The notes under the pieces are model-generated. The model saw only the letters and a list, made by a program, of their open reading frames with translations. It had not been told where the DNA came from and did not search any database. This document shows, one piece after another, positions 1-10,500 of a stretch of 64,000 nt of DNA. The stretch comes from CAZRUA01 sp964603125. Its GTDB lineage: Bacteria; Bacteroidota; Bacteroidia; B-17B0; Aurantibacillaceae. The translations under genes and the position numbers were made by a program. Location of the stretch: assembly GCA_964603125.1 (NCBI GenBank), contig CAZRUA010000001.1:186001-250000 (forward strand), written 5' to 3'. Every line of letters begins with the position of its first letter. Within the stretch, counting starts at the first letter, position 1.

Positions 1-372
1 AATTGCATTTATATGAATCATATTTAAGACTTCATTGGCATCAATATTTTCTAAGGAAAGATTTTTATTGATTAGTGTTTTATCTCCTTTAGCACGAGTC
101 ATAGAATTTATACCCGCATTATTGATTAATAAATCAAGTTTACCAAATGTAATCTCAAGCCAATCGGCTAATTCAGCGAGTTCATTTTCATTACTAACTT
201 CAAGAGCTTTTGTATGTACTGTGGCTCCATTCTTTTTAAGTATTTCAGCCGCCGTATTGGCTTTTTCAATGTCTCTAGCTGTTAATATAATGGTGTAATT
301 TAATTTAGAAAGTTGTTTACACCATTCAAAACCTAGGCCTTTGTATGCGCCTGTAACTAATGCAATTTTCAT
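1..372 (-). CDS. Short-chain dehydrogenase/reductase, C-terminus cut by window edge
   Basis: The 124 residues present form the N-terminal half of a Rossmann-fold SDR oxidoreductase. The cofactor-binding motif TGAYKGLG is at residues 7-14 and the structural NNAG motif is at 84-87. The catalytic Tyr-x3-Lys would lie beyond the window edge, so activity cannot be checked. The start codon at 372 overlaps the stop of the upstream oxidoreductase gene (ATGA), which shows translational coupling in a three-gene operon with the NADP oxidoreductase and OsmC genes. Substrate is unknown. The operon context suggests a redox or electrophile-detoxifying reductase. The family call is firm; the role is inference. 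Confidence 0.9.
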   Translation of the reverse strand, partial: MKIALVTGAYKGLGFEWCKQLSKLNYTIILTARDIEKANTAAEILKKNGATVHTKALEVSNENELAELADWLEITFGKLDLLINNAGINSMTRAKGDKTLINKNLSLENIDANEVLNMIHINAI

Positions 373-980
373 CGTTTGACAATTTTAAATGCCATATTTC
401 TGCCTTGCTTTTGAATTATGGCTAAATTAATCCAACAAAGTGCCATTTGTTCTATCAAATCAAATTTATCATTCCCGCCAAAATGGTGTACATTTTGAAA
501 GCCAATTTCTAAAGCTAATTGCTTGGCTACTTCAGCGCCCTTTTCGCTGCTTCCTGCTGTAAACATATCAATTCCTTCGTTATAATTTGGATTTAAAATA
601 TTTTCAAATCCAGTTGTATTGAAACATTTTACAACTTCTGTTGTATTGCAATTTGCTAATATAGCTGCTGCAGTATTACTAAATCCTTCTGGTTTCATAA
701 ATACAGCATTCATTGTATCGATAATTATTTTTCCACTCACATCCCCAAGTGATTTTGCTGTTTCACCAGCAAATTGAGCAGGAACAGCTATGATAATAAT
801 TTCCGAACTGCTAACGGCTTCTTCAATGGTTGTCGCCTTTATTTTTTGGGAGTATTTTAAAAGTTCTTTTCCTTTAAAGTCGTTCAAGTTTCTTACTCCT
901 AATGTAATGTTGTGTTTTTCGGAGAGGCGTTTGGCTAAAGTTCCGCCAATATTTCCTGTTCCTATAATTGCAATGTTCAT
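369..980 (-). CDS. NADPH-dependent F420 reductase-like oxidoreductase (NAD(P)-binding)
   Basis: A 203-residue protein with the dinucleotide-binding glycine motif GTGNIGG at residues 7-13, directly after the first beta strand. It resembles the COG2085 group (F420:NADP oxidoreductase-like, ProC-related Rossmann domain), whose bacterial members are often annotated as NADP oxidoreductases of unknown substrate. Only the nucleotide-binding domain and a short C-terminal extension are present. It lies 2 bp after the osmC-like gene and overlaps the SDR start by 4 bp, so it is the middle gene of a redox operon divergent from an HxlR regulator. A coenzyme F420 role is unlikely in Bacteroidota; that is inference from family knowledge. 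Confidence 0.85.
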   Translation of the reverse strand: MNIAIIGTGNIGGTLAKRLSEKHNITLGVRNLNDFKGKELLKYSQKIKATTIEEAVSSSEIIIIAVPAQFAGETAKSLGDVSGKIIIDTMNAVFMKPEGFSNTAAAILANCNTTEVVKCFNTTGFENILNPNYNEGIDMFTAGSSEKGAEVAKQLALEIGFQNVHHFGGNDKFDLIEQMALCWINLAIIQKQGRNMAFKIVKR

Positions 981-982
981 GT

Positions 983-1420
983 TTAATGTTTTAAGTTTGA
1001 GGTTAATGTAATCTCTATTGCTGATAATGCTTGACTCACTGGACAGTTCTTTTTTGCGTTGTTTGCAATTTCAATGAATTTTTCTTCACTTATGTTGGGT
1101 ACTTCACCTTCTAAAACTAAATGAATGCTAATAATTTTAAAGTGACCATCAATGTTTTCCATTTTTAGTTGAGCTTCTGTCTTTAGTTCGGTTGGTATAA
1201 ATCCAGCACCGCTTAATTGAAAACTTAAAGCCATTGAGAAGCATCCAGCGTGCGCTGCCGCTATTAACTCTTCAGGATTGGTTCCTGCTTTCCCATCTTC
1301 GCTTAAAAAGCGTGATGCAAATGCATAGGGTGTGGTATTTAAAACTCCGCTAGTAGATGTTAAAGACCCTTTACCATCTTTACCTGTGCCATTCCAAATG
1401 GCGGTTGATTTTCTTAACAT
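983..1420 (-). CDS. OsmC/Ohr family peroxiredoxin-like protein
   Basis: The start chosen at 1420 gives a 145-residue protein beginning MLRKSTAIWNG, the usual length and beginning of OsmC proteins. A longer frame reaching 1489 would add 23 residues and run through the divergent promoter region, so I reject it. Two cysteines in the expected OsmC contexts are visible: one in AAHAGCFSMAL (mid-protein) and one in NCPVSQALS near the C-terminus. Family members reduce organic hydroperoxides with this Cys pair. It is the first gene of the minus-strand operon with the oxidoreductase and SDR genes. Control by the divergent HxlR regulator is likely from layout only. Confidence 0.92.
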   Translation of the reverse strand: MLRKSTAIWNGTGKDGKGSLTSTSGVLNTTPYAFASRFLSEDGKAGTNPEELIAAAHAGCFSMALSFQLSGAGFIPTELKTEAQLKMENIDGHFKIISIHLVLEGEVPNISEEKFIEIANNAKKNCPVSQALSAIEITLTSNLKH

Positions 1421-1456
1421 GTTTTTTATTGTAAAATTAAATAATATGTTACTTTT

Positions 1457-1503
1457 GTTAGTATACTTACTTTTTAATATAATACACACTTTTAGGAAAG
1501 TGT
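1457..1503. promoter_or_regulatory. Two inverted repeats in the osmC/hxlR divergent promoter region
   Basis: The 105 bp between the two start codons holds an imperfect palindrome GTTAGTATACTTAC at 1457-1470 (12 of 14 positions symmetric) and a perfect inverted repeat ACACTTT-TAGG-AAAGTGT at 1486-1503. HxlR-type winged-helix dimers bind short palindromes in such divergent regions, so either could be an operator. No clear TAnnTTTG element is seen here. Confidence 0.45.
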
Positions 1504-1525
1504 CAATAAAATCAATACATTAGAG

Positions 1526-1885
1526 ATGCCAGATTTTTCTTACAATAAAAAGGTTTACTATAATCCAGTTGAATTTGCAATGGATAGAATTGGAGGAACA
1601 TGGAAAATGCCAATTCTTTGGCGATTAAGGAATAAAGTAATGCGCTATGGAGAATTAAAAAATGATATACCTCATATAACGCACAAGATGCTTACATCAC
1701 AGTTAAGAGAGTTAGAAGAAGAGGGATTTATTAAACGCAAAGTGTATGCTGTTGTTCCGCCAAAAGTGGAGTATTCAATCACACCTAGAGGAAAGCGCTC
1801 AGTTAAAATAATCGAAGTAATAAGAAATTACGGCCTAGAATTGATGAAAGAGTTTAAGGTAAAGCACGAAACGAAAAAGAAGTAA
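1526..1885 (+). CDS. HxlR family winged-helix transcriptional regulator
   Basis: A 119-residue protein that fits the HxlR family over its full length. The pattern GGTWKMPILWRL (about residues 23-34) is the family signature helix, followed by the recognition segment around ITHKMLTSQLRELEEEGF and the wing region PPKVEYSITPRGK. Family members are small DNA-binding dimers, several of which sense electrophiles or oxidants through thiols. No cysteine is present in this protein, so a thiol switch inside it is excluded. It is divergent from the osmC operon and probably controls that operon and itself. It converges on the next gene with one base between the stop codons. Confidence 0.93.
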   Translation: MPDFSYNKKVYYNPVEFAMDRIGGTWKMPILWRLRNKVMRYGELKNDIPHITHKMLTSQLRELEEEGFIKRKVYAVVPPKVEYSITPRGKRSVKIIEVIRNYGLELMKEFKVKHETKKK

Positions 1886-1886
1886 A

Positions 1887-4800
1887 TTAGAGTCGAATTC
1901 CTAAAACACAGATATCATCTATTTGTTCTAGATTCCCTTTCCATTCTTTAAATGATTTATCCAGTTTGTCTAATTGGGTGTCCAAATCATGATTAATATT
2001 TTTGATTAGGATTTGCTGAAAATTAGAAGCTTTTAATTTTTTACCTTTTTCTCCTCCAAATTGATCAGCGAAACCATCACTAAACATAAATAAGAAATCA
2101 TTTTCTTCGTATGTAAAAGTTTGATTGGTATATTGTTTTCCTTCAGTATTTCCTATTGAGAAATGGTCGGCAGGGTATTCAATTAATTTATTTTGACGAA
2201 CTAAGTACAAAGGATTATGAGCCCCTGCAAACTCAACAGTTTTATTTGTAGTTGAAATTTTGCACAAGGCTATATCCATTCCATCTCTGAGCTGGTAACT
2301 ATCTACACTTGATTGTAATGCGGTTGAAGCTATCTTGCTTATTTCATTCAAAATAACATTCGGTTGTTTATTTGCACATTGTTCAAAAGCTTGGTTGATG
2401 ATATTGTTAGCCACAATACTTAAGAATGCCCCTGGAACGCCATGACCCGTGCAATCTACAACAGCAACAAAAATGTCATCGCCTTGTTTTTTTACCCAAT
2501 AAAAGTCGCCACTAACAATATCTTTTGGCTTGAAGTATAAGTAAGAGTTAGGAATAATTGCTTTTAAATTTTCCTCTTTGCACAGAGATGCATCTTGAAT
2601 ACGCTTTGCATAACGAATAGAATCTGTAATATCCTTATTTTTCTCTGCCAACTCTTCGTTTTTAATAGCCAATTGTACAGTTCGTTCCTCTACTTTTTTC
2701 TCCAACTCTAATTTGGCACGTTTTAATTTGCGCGTTCTTACTCTATCAAAAACAAAAACGCCAAAAGCTATAAATGCTGCCATTAAGCCATAAAATAAAG
2801 CTGTTTGCCAAAAAGGTGGTTTAACGGTGAACGTATAAATGGCTTCATCACTCCATATGCCATCATTATTACAAGCTTTTACTCTAAAGGTATATTTACC
2901 TGCTGGCAGATTTGTATAAGTTGCTTCTTGTGTTGCTTTAGCTGGAATCCATCCTTTATCGAAACCTTCCAGCGTATATAAGTAATTTAATTTTTCGGGG
3001 TTAGCTAAACTAACTCCAATAAATTTAAATGTTAAATTATTTTCCTTGTAAGAAAAAATGGCTTCACCTGGAAATGTTGTGTCTCTTAAAGAAATGCGTA
3101 GGCCATTTATTTTTGTAAGAGGTTTAACTGAATTAAATATATCTTCTTTTGGATTAAATCTCACGGCTCCCATAATGGTACCAAACCATATGTTGCCATT
3201 ATCATCAATGCAGCCAGCATTGGGGTTACATTCTACCCCAAAAAAACCTTCGCTCTTTCCGTAATGAGTAAATTTATTTGTTTTAATATCTAGTTTATCT
3301 AAACCTTTATTATGACCTACCCAAACATTGTTTAAACCATCAATTACAATCGAATAAGGTGAATCACTGAACATTCCATCTTTTTGTAGATAGTTGGTAA
3401 ATGTTTTCCCATCAAATTTAAATAAGCCTGACCCATAGCAACCAAACCAAATATTTCCAAGTTTATCTTCATTAATACTTAAAATGAATTTATGATTAAA
3501 CCCATTTTTTTCGTCGTACTTTTTAAATGTTGTGCCATCAAACACGCACAAATTGCCACCAAGTGCTCCAATCCATAATAATCCTTTACTATCTTTAAAA
3601 ATACGGTACACATGATTTCCTCCTAATCCATCCGCAACGGTATAGTTTCTAAATTCTTTTGTTAGGGGATTATATCTTGATGCTCCTTCTTTAGTTCCAA
3701 ACCAAATATCACCGTCTTTATCTTCGGCAATAGAGTAAACGATATTGTTAGTTAAACCATTATTAGTTGATAGCGTGGAAAATTTATTTGAGCCAGCACT
3801 AAGCATTGCTACACCAGCATTTGACGTTCCCATCCACATATTTCCTTTCGAATCTTGAAAAACAGATAGTATCGTTTGCGAAGGCAGTCCGTTAGCTGTT
3901 GTGTAATTGGTTACACTATGTTGTTCTAATTTTCCATCAAAATTATAGCTAAAGTTTATTTTCGATAAACCATTGTTTGTTCCTAACCATATGGCATTGG
4001 ATTTATCCTTGTAAACACTCCAAATAATATTATTGGGAATTGTATCTGCTTCATCAAATGTTAAAAAGCGCTCACCTCTGTATTGGTTTAAGCCTAAATC
4101 GGTTCCAATCCATATCGAGTTTTCTCTGTCTTCATAAATTGCATTTACATTAAAGTAATTTAAACCTTGACGCGTGCTATACGATTTAAAAAATCCTTCA
4201 ACATGTTTTTGATTATTTGTTCTTACAAACAGAGCCGCACCACCGCCAATTGTTCCAACCCAAATGCGTCCTAAATGGTCTTGCTGTATGGTTTTAATAA
4301 AAGTTGATTTTAAGCCATTAGCAGAATTGAATACTGTATAGGTTGTATTTAAGAAGTTAGATGATATTACACCACCTGAAAAGTTATACTCAGCTATACC
4401 ATTATCAGCGCTGCCTAACCATATTTGTTGGGTATTTTCCGCAAATAAAATAGAGGTAATATTATTGCTAAACAATCCTTTTTCTTTGTTAAGCTTTATA
4501 AAGGATTTCTTATCAGTTACTTTGTTTTTAGTATTAAACACAGTAAGTCCGGAGTCGGTTGCCATCCAAACATTATTAAATTTATCAATGTGGATGTCAA
4601 AAATATTATTACTTGATAAACCATCTTTGCTTGTAATAGAATAAGTTTTATTTGCTTCTGGCTCAAAAACAAAAATTCCCGAACCCTCTGTTGCAATCCA
4701 ATATCTGCCTAAACTATCCTCTTCAATTTTGGTTACGGATTTAAAGTGCGAATATTCTTCAAAGTTTAAACTCTCCAATTGTTTTGTACCATGATTATAA

Positions 4801-5126
4801 CGGGTTAAACCACCTGCCCAGTGCCCGAACCAAATATTTCCTAAATCATCTTTATAACTTGTGGTAATCCAATCTTCAGCCAAACCATCTTTCATGGTAT
4901 AGTTATAGCACTTTGTTCCGTTATATTTTGTTAGTCCGGCAATTGTTCCTACCCATAAGTTACCTTCGTTATCCTGAGTAATACTTTGCACTTGCGATTG
5001 AATTAAACCTTGATCAGAACCAAGTGTAATAAAACTTGTTGTTTGGGCAAGTGTAAATTTTGCTCCGCACAAAATAAGTATCAGTAGTAATACCAAGCTT
5101 ATTTTATTATTTATATACTTTATCAT
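1887..5126 (-). CDS. Periplasmic propeller sensor with cytoplasmic SpoIIE/PP2C-type phosphatase
   Basis: A 1079-residue membrane sensor. A signal peptide (LLILILCGAKFTLAQ) is followed by a long run of about 40-residue Reg_prop repeats (pattern D..GN.W.GT..G...) forming beta-propellers up to about residue 660. Then come a Y_Y_Y domain (about 696-770), one transmembrane helix (about 774-794), a coiled coil (795-845) and a SpoIIE-type serine phosphatase domain (about 865-1079). Metal-binding acidic motifs are visible: DCTGHGVPG at 891-899 and SDGFADQ at 1016-1022. Such proteins read a periplasmic or outer-membrane signal and dephosphorylate an anti-sigma-antagonist-type partner; no partner gene is next to it. 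The gene is 11 bp after the coiled-coil gene and probably co-transcribed with it. Confidence 0.93.
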   Translation of the reverse strand: MIKYINNKISLVLLLILILCGAKFTLAQTTSFITLGSDQGLIQSQVQSITQDNEGNLWVGTIAGLTKYNGTKCYNYTMKDGLAEDWITTSYKDDLGNIWFGHWAGGLTRYNHGTKQLESLNFEEYSHFKSVTKIEEDSLGRYWIATEGSGIFVFEPEANKTYSITSKDGLSSNNIFDIHIDKFNNVWMATDSGLTVFNTKNKVTDKKSFIKLNKEKGLFSNNITSILFAENTQQIWLGSADNGIAEYNFSGGVISSNFLNTTYTVFNSANGLKSTFIKTIQQDHLGRIWVGTIGGGAALFVRTNNQKHVEGFFKSYSTRQGLNYFNVNAIYEDRENSIWIGTDLGLNQYRGERFLTFDEADTIPNNIIWSVYKDKSNAIWLGTNNGLSKINFSYNFDGKLEQHSVTNYTTANGLPSQTILSVFQDSKGNMWMGTSNAGVAMLSAGSNKFSTLSTNNGLTNNIVYSIAEDKDGDIWFGTKEGASRYNPLTKEFRNYTVADGLGGNHVYRIFKDSKGLLWIGALGGNLCVFDGTTFKKYDEKNGFNHKFILSINEDKLGNIWFGCYGSGLFKFDGKTFTNYLQKDGMFSDSPYSIVIDGLNNVWVGHNKGLDKLDIKTNKFTHYGKSEGFFGVECNPNAGCIDDNGNIWFGTIMGAVRFNPKEDIFNSVKPLTKINGLRISLRDTTFPGEAIFSYKENNLTFKFIGVSLANPEKLNYLYTLEGFDKGWIPAKATQEATYTNLPAGKYTFRVKACNNDGIWSDEAIYTFTVKPPFWQTALFYGLMAAFIAFGVFVFDRVRTRKLKRAKLELEKKVEERTVQLAIKNEELAEKNKDITDSIRYAKRIQDASLCKEENLKAIIPNSYLYFKPKDIVSGDFYWVKKQGDDIFVAVVDCTGHGVPGAFLSIVANNIINQAFEQCANKQPNVILNEISKIASTALQSSVDSYQLRDGMDIALCKISTTNKTVEFAGAHNPLYLVRQNKLIEYPADHFSIGNTEGKQYTNQTFTYEENDFLFMFSDGFADQFGGEKGKKLKASNFQQILIKNINHDLDTQLDKLDKSFKEWKGNLEQIDDICVLGIRL

Positions 5127-5137
5127 GATATAGTTTT

Positions 5138-6442
5138 TTAAAGTGGAATGTTATAAATAGTTAAAGCGTTTAAATATTCCTCTTTTGTAATTTCTTTATC
5201 GTTTTTATAATAATAAACTAAGCCCCAATTGTATCTTTCTTTGCGGTAAATAGTAGTAATTTTATTGCTAATGACTGTAACTTCATAAATAGTTTTAAAT
5301 GCAGCATTATCTACTTTTGTTTTAACACTAACGAGTGCTTTAGCTTTAAAGTCGGCTACTACAGGATAAGTTTTGGTTCCTGTTGTTTTCATTTTCCTAT
5401 CGTTTATGGCAGCTGTTTTTATTAAACTTGTTATTTCGTTATTTTTTATTTGCGCGTTAACAACAGCTTGTTTGTTTCGGCTTTTAACACCATATCTAAT
5501 TTCATCAGCTTTAGCTTTTGTTTCTGCTTCACGCTTCAATGTTTCAATAACTTCATTTGCCTGAGCTTCTTGTTTTTGTTTGGTGTATGTTGCAGATTTT
5601 GTTTGTTTATCGTTTTCGGCAACCAGCTTGATTAGATCATTCTCATAATCAGCTTTAATGGCTTGATTTTTCTTTTCCTCTTGTTTCTTTTTTTCTTTCT
5701 CTAAAGTCAGCTTCACCTCTTCACTTAGCATGTTTTCATTGTTTTCATTCTGCTTTTGGGTGATTGCGTTTTTTGCGGCATTTTTCTGTTCTTCTTTATA
5801 TTTCTCTTCCATTAGCTTTTTTAAAGCTTCTTCCTCTTCCTTGGCCTTTTTTTCTGCAAGTAGCTCTTGTTCTTTTCTTAGTTTTTCTTGCTCTAATTTT
5901 TCCGCTGCTAGCTTCTCTTCTTGCTTTTTAAGTTCTTCATCGGGGTAAACAAATATGTTAGATGTAAACTCAGCTAAATATTTTTCATCATCAGTAAATG
6001 ATTTTTTACCATCATAAATTACTTTAGTAAAAGGGTTTTTAAATTTGGCAACGTTTATTGTTGTTTTATTGTTTTCAAAAAATGGCACATCAATTTCGTA
6101 AACTGGGTAAATCATTTTACCTACTGCTACCTTTGATGCGTATATCATCAGGTGCATATCAACAAACCCAGGAGCTGTAAACGAAACTTTATAATCAACC
6201 CCAAATTCTAAATCAAAAGTAAATTTTCCGTTTTTGGTCGTTGTTAATTCACGATATTTTTGGTTTCCATTTTTGTAAACTATTATATGGGCACCTGCAA
6301 GTGGTTTTTGATCGGCGAAGGTTTTACCTCTAAATTCTAAATACCCATCGTCTTGGGCCTTGGCTTGTAAAACAAATAAAGTAAAAGCAAGAAACAATAT
6401 TTTCTTGATTAAATTGAATTTGTATTTTAACAAATTAGACAA
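5138..6442 (-). CDS. Exported coiled-coil protein with N-terminal carboxypeptidase-regulatory-like domain
   Basis: A 434-residue protein that I cannot assign to a pathway. It begins with a signal peptide ending AKAQ (about residue 30), followed by a beta-sandwich resembling a CarboxypepD_reg-like domain (GAHIIVYKNGN, TTTKNGKFTFDLEFG). The centre, about residues 160-330, is a very Lys/Glu/Gln-rich coiled coil. The last 80 residues are a separate globular part rich in beta-like sequence. It sits directly upstream of the propeller-phosphatase gene (11 bp), so it may act with that sensor at the envelope. The function is unknown; the location outside the cytoplasm is well supported by the signal peptide. 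Confidence 0.8.
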   Translation of the reverse strand: MSNLLKYKFNLIKKILFLAFTLFVLQAKAQDDGYLEFRGKTFADQKPLAGAHIIVYKNGNQKYRELTTTKNGKFTFDLEFGVDYKVSFTAPGFVDMHLMIYASKVAVGKMIYPVYEIDVPFFENNKTTINVAKFKNPFTKVIYDGKKSFTDDEKYLAEFTSNIFVYPDEELKKQEEKLAAEKLEQEKLRKEQELLAEKKAKEEEEALKKLMEEKYKEEQKNAAKNAITQKQNENNENMLSEEVKLTLEKEKKKQEEKKNQAIKADYENDLIKLVAENDKQTKSATYTKQKQEAQANEVIETLKREAETKAKADEIRYGVKSRNKQAVVNAQIKNNEITSLIKTAAINDRKMKTTGTKTYPVVADFKAKALVSVKTKVDNAAFKTIYEVTVISNKITTIYRKERYNWGLVYYYKNDKEITKEEYLNALTIYNIPL

Positions 6443-6495
6443 AGCGCTTAATGTTTATGAAAGATAGTAAATTTTACTGATTTAGTATTAAGTAG

Positions 6496-7560
6496 CTACC
6501 ACCATTTTTTTCTTTTGAAATAAATACCCATACCAATCATCAACCCTGCCATTATGGATATTGTAATCCAATATCCATGAGGTGATTTTAATTCAGGCAT
6601 GTATTCAAAGTTCATACCATACACACCAGCAATAAATGTAACGGGTATAAAAATAGCCGAAATTGTTGTTAAGGCTTTCATTACTTCATTCATTTTGTTT
6701 GCATTATTGGATAGGTAAACTTCCATAATACTGGCAAGTGAATCTTTGAACTGCTCAACGGTATCATTAACACGATTGATGTGGTCATGAACGTCGCGTA
6801 TGTATAAATCGTTTGTTTCGCTTATTAAAGTTGTTTCGCTACGTAGCATGTTTAAAATCATCTCACGTGCAGGCCAAATCATTTTTTTTAATTGCGAAAC
6901 TTCGCGTTTAAGAGCATGTATTTTTAACATTGCACTTCTTTGAGGGTTATTTAAAACTTCCTCATCTAAGGCTTCAATTTTTTCGTTGAGTTTTTCTAAA
7001 ACATAAAAGTAATGATCAACTACAGCATCTATTAATGCATAAGCTAAATAGTCAGGACCCATTTTACGAATACGTCCATTACCTTCTCTAAGCCTTATTC
7101 TGATTAAATCAAAGGCATCTCCACCATGAGGTTCTTGAAATGAAATAACTAAATCTTCAAATAGCAATACACTTAAATGTTCCGATCTAACTCCATTGTC
7201 GTAATAAAGCATTTTTAAAATAGAAACTACATAACGCGAGTATTCTTCAAATTTGGGTCTTGATTCTAAATGAACAATATCCTCAAGTGTTAATGGGTGT
7301 ATACTGAATTTTTTCCCAATAGCTTCTATTAGTTCTAAGTTATGAATACCATCAACATTAATCCACTTAATAAAGCCTGGTTTAATATGGTTGCAACACT
7401 CTGTAATATTAAAATGTTCAGTTTCGTGAAATTCAGATTCATTGTATTGCATTAATGTTAAACGAATAGCACTATTGGTTTCTTCTCCAGTGTAATACAA
7501 TTCACCTGGAGGGGCGCCAATATTTTCTTGTTTTCGTTTTTTTATTTTAAGCTTAGCCAT
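6496..7560 (-). CDS. corA: CorA family magnesium/cobalt transporter
   Basis: A 354-residue CorA channel subunit. The large N-terminal cytoplasmic domain and long helices (about 200-290) are followed by TM1 (about 294-313), the diagnostic pore-loop motif YGMN at 314-317, and TM2 (about 330-348), ending in a basic cytoplasmic tail (FKRKKWW). Length and order match the family. CorA pentamers conduct Mg2+ (and Co2+) into the cell. The gene lies 22 bp downstream of the alpha-2-macroglobulin gene on the same strand and may be co-transcribed with it, although no functional link is known. No riboswitch-like leader is visible in the short gap. Confidence 0.96.
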   Translation of the reverse strand: MAKLKIKKRKQENIGAPPGELYYTGEETNSAIRLTLMQYNESEFHETEHFNITECCNHIKPGFIKWINVDGIHNLELIEAIGKKFSIHPLTLEDIVHLESRPKFEEYSRYVVSILKMLYYDNGVRSEHLSVLLFEDLVISFQEPHGGDAFDLIRIRLREGNGRIRKMGPDYLAYALIDAVVDHYFYVLEKLNEKIEALDEEVLNNPQRSAMLKIHALKREVSQLKKMIWPAREMILNMLRSETTLISETNDLYIRDVHDHINRVNDTVEQFKDSLASIMEVYLSNNANKMNEVMKALTTISAIFIPVTFIAGVYGMNFEYMPELKSPHGYWITISIMAGLMIGMGIYFKRKKWW

Positions 7561-7582
7561 ATATTAGGCAATATTAATAAAA

Positions 7583-10500
7583 TTAATTAATTACAGTTTC
7601 ATCATAAACCTTCACCCATTGGCCTTTTGAGTTAGCGTTTATAGTGTTATCATACATTGTTTCGCAATAAACAGATGGTAAGTAGAAATTCCCTTTATAA
7701 GCAGCATTCAATAAAACTCTGAATGTTTTTGTTGATGTCTGATTTAAGTCAAAATAGGTGAAAATTCTATCATCTCGAATGTCTTGGTAAGTAAAGTAAT
7801 CACTCTTTAAACTCGCCGCATCGTCATTCATGCGGGCATTATGAATTTCCCAACCACTTGGGAATATTTGCGTTAAAGCTAAATTTTTGTAAGATGGTTT
7901 GATGCCAGGATGTGTAATGGTAATTTCAGCCACAAAATCCGTTCCTTGTAATAAGTTTGATACATCTATTGTTTCGCCTTTTAACGATTTGTAGTTAATT
8001 GTCATAAACATATTATTTTCTGCCACAGTTTCGTTACCCGCAGTTGGCATACCCGAGCGAATTACTCTAACATATAACAGACCTTTATTTTTATTAGTTA
8101 CTGTGATTGAAGAGCTCGAGTTAGCGTTAGCAATAACAACTTGTTGAATTGCTTTTTTACTTTCAATTTTTTGTGTTATTCCTCCAATTTTACATTCGGC
8201 ACTTATTCCTTTGTCAGTAGCATACTTACTAATAAAGTTACTAGCAGCAATTAGCATATATGAAGTGGTTTGAGTGCTATACCATGTATTATTGCTCAAT
8301 TCAGTCGAAACAATTTTCATGCTTTCCATTGCTTCTGTTTTCTTGTCTAAAGCAATCAATGTTTCTAAAATCATTGCTTCATCGCGATAAGAAGAACCAT
8401 AAGTGTAAGCCATCTCGTTATAAGCACTCACTTTTTTAGGAAGCGATTTAATTAAGTTTTTAGCAACATCTAGCTGACCCACTTTTGCGTAAGTTGCAGC
8501 CAAACGCCATTTAGCAGTTATTGATAAATTCTTAACTTCTTTCAAACGATTCATACTGCTTAAGTCAGGTATTCCAGCTAATGCCATAGTGTATAGGCGA
8601 TATGCTTGAGTTAAATCTTCTTGATAATAAACAGCATTTTTAGTGGCTGTCCACGATTGTGCTTTTTCCTTTTGATACTTTTTCCAATTATCAAGTAAGC
8701 TATAAGGCAAAGTAAATCCTGCTTTTTGAGCTTCAATGAGGAAATGACCTGCATAATTAGTCCCCCAATCATCGGCATAGTTACTTCCTGGCCAATAGCT
8801 CAAACCTCCTGATGGTGTTTGAAATGATTTAAGTCGAGTAATACCAGCTTTAATGTTTGCATCGCGAGATTTCATTTGCTTATCATTCAAATCAGCAACA
8901 TTTGTTAAATACAATTGAGGGAAAACGCTTGAAGTAGTTTGCTCCACACATCCATGTGGGTAAGCCATCAAATAATTTAAACGGTGTTGTAAATTAATTG
9001 GAGGCATGCTGCTAATTTCAACTACAGCATTGTTAGTTCCGTTTATACCTAATGGGCTATAGTTTAGTTTAATTGATTTACCAGCTCCAACAGTGTTCTC
9101 TGATGCATCGGTCATCATTGGGTTTGCTGAGCGGATCTCAATTTCAATTTCTTCCTTAGCAACTTCGCCTGCACCAGTAGCGCTAATTTTTACTTTAGCA
9201 ACTCCAATATTATCTCTAACCTTTAATTTAAAGTTTACTACTTGATCGCCAATATCATTAAAAGCAATGGTTTGCGAAGCATCGCTTAATACTTCGAAAT
9301 TTTTATCGGGAGCAATTGAAATGGTTGCAGCTTTCACTTTTTTCTCCATGGCAAAAACAGTAACAGGCAAATCAACTTCTTCGCCTGGACTTAATAATCT
9401 AGGTAGAGTACTTAATATCATTAAAGGTTTGCGAACCGCAACTGTTTTTTCTGCTTTGCCGTAAGCCCCTTCTTTACCTGCAACAACCATTACTCTCACA
9501 CTTCCAACATATTGTGGAATTGAAATTTGGTGTTTATTTGTGGCGCCTTTTTTAACTGTAAATGGCCCTATAAATCTAACCATAGGTTTAAAGCGTTGTG
9601 CTTTACTTCCTTGTTTGCCATCTCCTTCGCCGTCACCACCAATTGAAAGAATGCGTTGTAAACTCTTACCAAAAGCACCGATAACATTATCATAACAATC
9701 CCAAGTTTTTACACCTAATGCTTCTTTTGTGTAGAAAGCCGACCAAGGGTCAGGAGTTTTAAAGCGTGTAATGTCAAGTAAACCTTCATCAACAACAGCA
9801 AGGGTATAGGTCATTTCTTTTCCTTGCGATTCTTTTACACTAACATCAACTGTTGTTTCTGGTTTCCAAACATCTGCGCAAGCAATTTGCGGAGTTAAAA
9901 TGGTGTTTTCATCTTTCACTAAAAGTGGTAATACACCATACAATCTTATTGGTAAATCATTAGCACTTTGAGCATGAGGCTGAATCAATGTTGTGTAAAC
10001 ATAAATGTTCGGTGTCATTTCTTCGGTTACTTTAAAGTTGTAATCAGTTGTGCCTTCTTTGGTTTCAACCCAATCTGTTTTTATTACACGAGAACCGCTT
10101 TCAATGCTAATAAAAGCTTTACCTGCTTTAGCCGATGGTATGCTTAGTTTAACAGATTCACCAACTTTATATTCGGTTTTATCACTTGTGAAATTTAACA
10201 TGGTAACACCTTCGTTACCCTTAGGAGATTTTCCTGCCCAAGCTGGCCAATCAATAAACATAACCTTTCCAGCACTATGTCCGCTTTCTTTATCAGTAAC
10301 CAAAACTAAATATCTACCCCATTCAGGTTGATTAATTCTTAGTTTAAAACTAGCTTCACCGTTACTAGAAGTAATATCTTCGCTTGAAATAGGCTGATGA
10401 TAAGAGCTTCCGATGTAGGAAGATAAATCCTCATTGTAATTATCCCACCACCAACGCCATTGGATTTTATAAACTTTCACAGTTAAATCTCTTGAAACTT

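Noticed and set aside
1421..1489. Longer OsmC start at 1489
   Set aside because: It would add 23 non-family residues and cover the divergent promoter and palindrome; the ATG at 1420 matches the family start.
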